In this document: positions 5,987 through 8,860 of the stretch, piece by piece
Numbering within the stretch: the stretch's first letter is position 1
Layout: the number at the start of each line of letters is the position of its first letter
Assembly: GCA_013154205.1 (NCBI GenBank)
Contig: JAADCY010000043.1
Span: forward strand, 1 to 8,860
DNA from: Thermoproteota archaeon
GTDB lineage: Archaea; Thermoproteota; Thermoprotei_A; Sulfolobales; Desulfurococcaceae
Direction: 5' to 3'
DNA: 8,860 nucleotides
Notes under the pieces: generated by a model
Databases searched by the model: none
What the model was told of the DNA's origin: nothing
What the model saw: only the letters and a program-made list of their open reading frames with translations
Made by a program: the position numbers and the translations under genes

Positions 5987-7045
5987 TTATTTTATTATTT
6001 TAAAATACTTGATGGGCTCATAGTTTTCAGAATAGTATGATAAATAATTATCGAGCACTTCTTTATCCCTATATATGATTATGTTTTTATTGAATACGGC
6101 TATTTTGATATCTTTGATATTACTATAGAGTTGTTTTACCTTGTTGATCACGGAACTATGCGTAATATTTACCATGCGGAAAACGTATAATAGATCATGT
6201 GGATCGAAACCTATTGTTTCTGGTGGAACTAGATTAATTTTATCATATATGAATTCAAATGCTAATAGATTATTTCGATGAAGATAGGAGTGCTTCAGCC
6301 TATTCCTATAAATTAATTTAAACGCTTTTATGATAGAACACCCAATTATTTTTGGTATAAAACCATCTGTCATCATTGCAAAATACTTGCAGTTTAGATT
6401 ACATCCTAGAAGAGCATCTCGTCTTAGTCTTAAGACTCGCAGGAATTTGTCGAATCTATTTCGAGCATATCTTTCTTCTCCGACTATTTTACCTGTTTTC
6501 CTGATGTTTTTGTATGGTTTTTGTATCATAACGTGTTTTAGTTTTATTCCTTTGAGTACTGCTCTTATGTTCATATCATAATCTTCACACATATTAAGAT
6601 CACTCCAACCATTGACTATATTAATCATAGTGTCTCGATAAGTTAGTCCATTATTCCATATTTCATCGCGTTTTATGATCCCAAGTATTGACTTGATCAT
6701 ATAACCGAATCTTCTGCTGAAAAGGCAGTCAAAATCGACATACATTACATATTCTCCACTTGTTCTTCTAAGGGCTAGATCTCTACCTTTTCCACGGCTA
6801 CATTTTGCTCTATAAATTTTGAAGCGGTGAGGCATTTTCTTCTTGTATTCTTCGAGAATTTTCCATGTATTGTCTGTGGAATAATTGTCTACTATTACTA
6901 TTTCATAGTCTAGCTCGACATTATTTAGGGTAGATATTAGCGAATCTAGTGATTGCTGTAATGCGTACCCGTTGTTGTATACTGTTCCGTATATACTTAT
7001 CATGACTGATCTACCATGAGGAACGCTATATAGTCTTCGTTTCAT
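5987..7045 (-). CDS. Family 2 glycosyltransferase with long C-terminal extension
   Basis: A 352-residue GT2 enzyme. The GT-A domain shows ISIYGTVYNNGYALQQSLDSL (from residue 16), EIVIVDNYSTDNT (48-60), then SRGKGRDLALRRTSGEY (83-99) and the DxD VDFDCLF with Asp104 and Asp106. A later CEDYDMNIRA (153-162) resembles the conserved ED catalytic-base motif. Beyond about residue 185 the sequence is basic and aromatic with no known domain that I recognise; it lacks a membrane segment. The gene is clearly AT-rich, with ATA, AAT and TAT codons common, unlike the hydrolase and regulator at the left of the window, a sign that it may have been acquired. First gene of a two-gene minus-strand unit with the GT4. 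Met15 (7003) is an alternative start that would match the usual GT2 N-terminus. Confidence 0.85.
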   Translation of the reverse strand: MKRRLYSVPHGRSVMISIYGTVYNNGYALQQSLDSLISTLNNVELDYEIVIVDNYSTDNTWKILEEYKKKMPHRFKIYRAKCSRGKGRDLALRRTSGEYVMYVDFDCLFSRRFGYMIKSILGIIKRDEIWNNGLTYRDTMINIVNGWSDLNMCEDYDMNIRAVLKGIKLKHVMIQKPYKNIRKTGKIVGEERYARNRFDKFLRVLRLRRDALLGCNLNCKYFAMMTDGFIPKIIGCSIIKAFKLIYRNRLKHSYLHRNNLLAFEFIYDKINLVPPETIGFDPHDLLYVFRMVNITHSSVINKVKQLYSNIKDIKIAVFNKNIIIYRDKEVLDNYLSYYSENYEPIKYFKIIK

Positions 7046-7207
7046 TGATCATTAGCTCATTTAAACCAGAATACAAAAATAAGGAGTTCTAGTATATATT
7101 ACTGTCGAATATATCTTTATATTACCATATAAAAGTGTTATAGCTAGTACATACTATTAATAATTATTAAAAACCACTATCTTCGCCTGAACCCTGCAGA
7201 GCGATTG

Positions 7208-7215
7208 CTTATAAG
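7208..7215 (+). promoter_or_regulatory. TATA box for the rightmost glycosyltransferase operon
   Basis: CTTATAAG, a self-complementary box about 42 bp before the TTG at 7254. Transcription would begin near 7237, leaving a leader of about 17 nt that contains the ribosome site GGCGTGACC. A second A/T box at 7226-7235 is too close to the start to be preferred. Confidence 0.5.
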
Positions 7216-7240
7216 AACTCTATACGATTATAATGATAAA

Positions 7241-7249
7241 GGCGTGACC
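7241..7249 (+). promoter_or_regulatory. Shine-Dalgarno site deciding a TTG start
   Basis: GGCGTGACC resembles the archaeal GGTGATC ribosome-binding core and ends four bases before the TTG at 7254. A stop codon in frame at 7245-7247 rules out any upstream start in this frame, so the TTG is the only possibility that keeps the conserved MNIVVLSERF N-terminus. Confidence 0.55.
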
Positions 7250-7253
7250 AGTA

Positions 7254-8465
7254 TTGAATATCGTCGTGCTTTCAGAGAGATTTTGGCCTGAAGGAAGTGG
7301 CGGGGAGCTAGCAACATATTTATACATAAAAGAATTACAGCGTCATAAAGACTTGTATTTTAAAGTACTAACAGGCACTCCTTTAAACAAGATCCCCGTA
7401 GACGTTCGAGGATCCAAAAAAATAGATTTTGTTGTACTGGATTTCTTAAGAGCAAAACATAGGGTTACGTTATGGAAGAATCTCTCGAGAAATATCGTTA
7501 AGATCATGAGTTATCTTAAAGATGCCGAGATACTCTATATTCCGGGTTCTTCAGTAATTATAGCACCTTATGTGAAAAAACATTATAGGGATATCAAGAT
7601 AATCTATCATCTACACGGATATCTACCCATTAGTTACAACTCAGCCGTATATTACCCCTACGAAAAACGCAAGAACAGAATATATCTAGATACATGTAAA
7701 TACGCCGCCAGAGCCTGTATAAAGCACTTTATCGCATGTTTATTGCTCCATCATTATCTAACACGAAAAGCAAGGAAAAGCCTCGAATACGTCGACAGAA
7801 TAATATGCGTATCAAAACGACAAGAATACATCATAAACGATGCGATTCCCTTCACAAGAGGAAAAACAACAATAATCTACAACCCCCCACCGCCCGACGT
7901 AATAGGCATAAAGAAAAACCCGAGCAACAAACCACTACTCTTGTTTACCGGGGGAGATAATCCTGTCAAAGGTATAGATAAAGTGATCAAAACAGCTGAG
8001 TATCTGCACAAACAAGGGATAGACTATAGACTAGTCATAACAAACAAGGTCAACAAAAAACTCATCGAAAAAACCAAGAACAAACCCTTTGGAAAACACA
8101 TAGAATTCACAGGAAGGATAGCCAGACAAAAAATACTCGAACTCTACAGTAGAGCATGGATCCTCCTATTCCCATCCATATATGAAGAACCACTACCATA
8201 CACAGTAATGGAAGCACTCCTAACAGGAACAATGCCTATTTCATTCCCTGTAGGCGGCGTGCCCGAATTAGTTGAAGGAACCATAAGTTATAAATTGATT
8301 CCTTCCATCTTATCAATCGATATATTCATATCTAAGGTCAAGCAAGCGATAGAAACACTTTCTAACGATTTGAGTATACTTTCTACATTCAAAAAAGAAG
8401 TAGAACAAAGGTTTAGTTATAAACTAATTATTAATAAAATGTACAAAGAAATGACTAAAGATTAA
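7254..8465 (+). CDS. Family 4 glycosyltransferase (GT-B fold)
   Basis: A 403-residue GT4 enzyme started by TTG. The N-terminal half begins NIVVLSERFWPEGSGGELA with the glycine loop at 14-17, and includes IIYHLHGYLP (116-125). The C-terminal half follows VDRIICVSKRQ (180-190), the proline run IYNPPPPD (208-215) and LLLFTGGDNPVKGID (228-242), where Lys239 would contact the donor. The E-x7-E motif is EEPLPYTVME, Glu312 and Glu320. An inserted helical segment (about 140-175) has Cys148, Cys155 and Cys162 at exact seven-residue spacing. Length is normal. No membrane segment. The base composition shifts within the gene: about 16% T over 7861-8160 against roughly 30% or more at both ends. First gene of a plus-strand unit with the following GT2, 31 bp away. 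Confidence 0.88.
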   Translation: MNIVVLSERFWPEGSGGELATYLYIKELQRHKDLYFKVLTGTPLNKIPVDVRGSKKIDFVVLDFLRAKHRVTLWKNLSRNIVKIMSYLKDAEILYIPGSSVIIAPYVKKHYRDIKIIYHLHGYLPISYNSAVYYPYEKRKNRIYLDTCKYAARACIKHFIACLLLHHYLTRKARKSLEYVDRIICVSKRQEYIINDAIPFTRGKTTIIYNPPPPDVIGIKKNPSNKPLLLFTGGDNPVKGIDKVIKTAEYLHKQGIDYRLVITNKVNKKLIEKTKNKPFGKHIEFTGRIARQKILELYSRAWILLFPSIYEEPLPYTVMEALLTGTMPISFPVGGVPELVEGTISYKLIPSILSIDIFISKVKQAIETLSNDLSILSTFKKEVEQRFSYKLIINKMYKEMTKD

Positions 8466-8484
8466 TTGTTATATTAATTGTTAA

Positions 8485-8488
8485 GGTG
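8485..8488 (+). promoter_or_regulatory. Shine-Dalgarno site of the truncated GT2
   Basis: GGTG, eight bases before the ATG at 8497, supports this start over the in-frame ATG at 8512, which has no such site. Confidence 0.5.
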
Positions 8489-8496
8489 TAGTATTA

Positions 8497-8860
8497 ATGC
8501 TTAACTTACCAATGGTTACCATCATATGGCTGAACTATAACAGTGAAAAAATAATTAATGTTATCAAAGAATCCCTTCGTTCGATAGCAAATTTAGATTA
8601 TCCTAAGTATGAAGTAGTAGTTATAGATAATAATTCAACAGATAATAGTGATAAAGTTATTTATAACTTTCTTCAAAATGAAAATCTCAAAAATTTTCGC
8701 TTTATAAAGACAAATAAAAACTTAGGTTTTTGCGGGGGTAATAATCTAGGTTTCAAAATAAGAGACCCTCAAAGTAGATATGTCGCATTAATTAATAGCG
8801 ATATGATAGTTGAAACCGATAGCTTGAAAAAAATCATAAAATTTATGGAAGCAAACAAAA
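8497..8860 (+). CDS. Family 2 glycosyltransferase, rhamnosyltransferase-like, cut by window edge
   Basis: Only the first 121 residues are present; the frame is open to the right edge. It begins MLNLPMVTIIWLNYNSEK. VVVIDNNSTDNS (residues 40-51) follows, then NLGFCGGNNLGF (75-86) and ALINSDMIVE (97-106), where Asp102 takes the place of the metal-binding DxD. The NLGF-GGNN-GF element is typical of the WbbL/rhamnosyltransferase branch of GT2, which add deoxy-sugars in O-antigen-type glycans; whether rhamnose is the donor here cannot be said. Strongly AT-rich codons (AAT, ATA, AAA, TTT). It follows the GT4 gene by 31 bp and is almost certainly co-transcribed, implying consecutive sugar additions. 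Confidence 0.85.
   Translation, partial: MLNLPMVTIIWLNYNSEKIINVIKESLRSIANLDYPKYEVVVIDNNSTDNSDKVIYNFLQNENLKNFRFIKTNKNLGFCGGNNLGFKIRDPQSRYVALINSDMIVETDSLKKIIKFMEANK

Larger units (their letters stand above)
7046..7253. other. AT-rich divergent spacer between two glycosyltransferase units
   Basis: This 208-bp stretch separates the minus-strand GT2/GT4 pair from the plus-strand GT4/GT2 pair and must hold both promoters. For the plus strand the best box is TTATAA at 7209-7214. For the minus strand TTTAAA (7065-7060) or the A/T run at 7080-7071 are candidates. A further strong box, ATATAAAA, lies at 7127-7134 without an obvious gene at the matching distance. Most of the spacer is A/T, apart from a more GC-rich island at about 7181-7206. 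I see no open frame of note, RNA gene or repeat. Confidence 0.5.

Noticed and set aside
5676..6023. Open frame on the plus strand across the GT4/GT2 junction
   Set aside because: Antisense to two well-supported glycosyltransferases and shows no domain or ribosome site.
7736..7960. Open frame on the plus strand, offset within the GT4 gene
   Set aside because: It falls in the A/C-rich, T-poor block where stop codons are rare, and its Arg/Asn/Lys/Thr-rich product reflects composition.

Overview
The window looks like chromosomal DNA of a hyperthermophilic crenarchaeon, most likely of the Desulfurococcales type. The evidence is the AGA/AGG-dominated arginine codons, TATA-like boxes roughly 25 bp ahead of expected transcript starts, Shine-Dalgarno sites of the GGAG/GGTG type, GTG and TTG starts, a VapBC-type toxin-antitoxin locus, a small archaeal XRE-type regulator and a COG3379-like AlkP-superfamily enzyme. 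The assignment rests on overall character, not on a recognised species.

Left part (1-2221). A small alpha/beta hydrolase lies on the minus strand. Upstream of it on the same strand is a VapBC locus whose antitoxin is intact but whose PIN toxin is broken by an in-frame stop and a frameshift and also appears to lack one acidic catalytic residue. The vapB promoter carries a perfect 9-bp inverted repeat that looks like an operator. Divergent from vapB is a two-gene plus-strand operon: an HTH regulator and a small ribbon-helix-helix-like protein with an unusual C-terminal tail.

Right part (2272-8860). This is a surface-glycan or protein-glycosylation locus with five glycosyltransferases: GT2 (-), GT4 (-), GT2 (-), GT4 (+) and a truncated GT2 (+). 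One AlkP-superfamily phosphodiesterase/phosphatase-like gene (+) sits among them. Two GT4/GT2 pairs are transcribed divergently from an AT-rich 208-bp spacer (7046-7253). No flippase, oligosaccharyltransferase, sugar-nucleotide enzyme or membrane protein is visible, so this is part of a larger cluster that probably continues past the right edge. The alternating strands and the AT-rich composition from about 5990 onward suggest piecewise assembly of a variable glycan locus.

The enzymes would plausibly transfer sugars in sequence to a lipid-linked or nascent glycan in the cytoplasm, with the AlkP-like enzyme acting on a phosphoester in that pathway; this is inference. I see no tRNA, rRNA, CRISPR array, transposase or complete insertion sequence.
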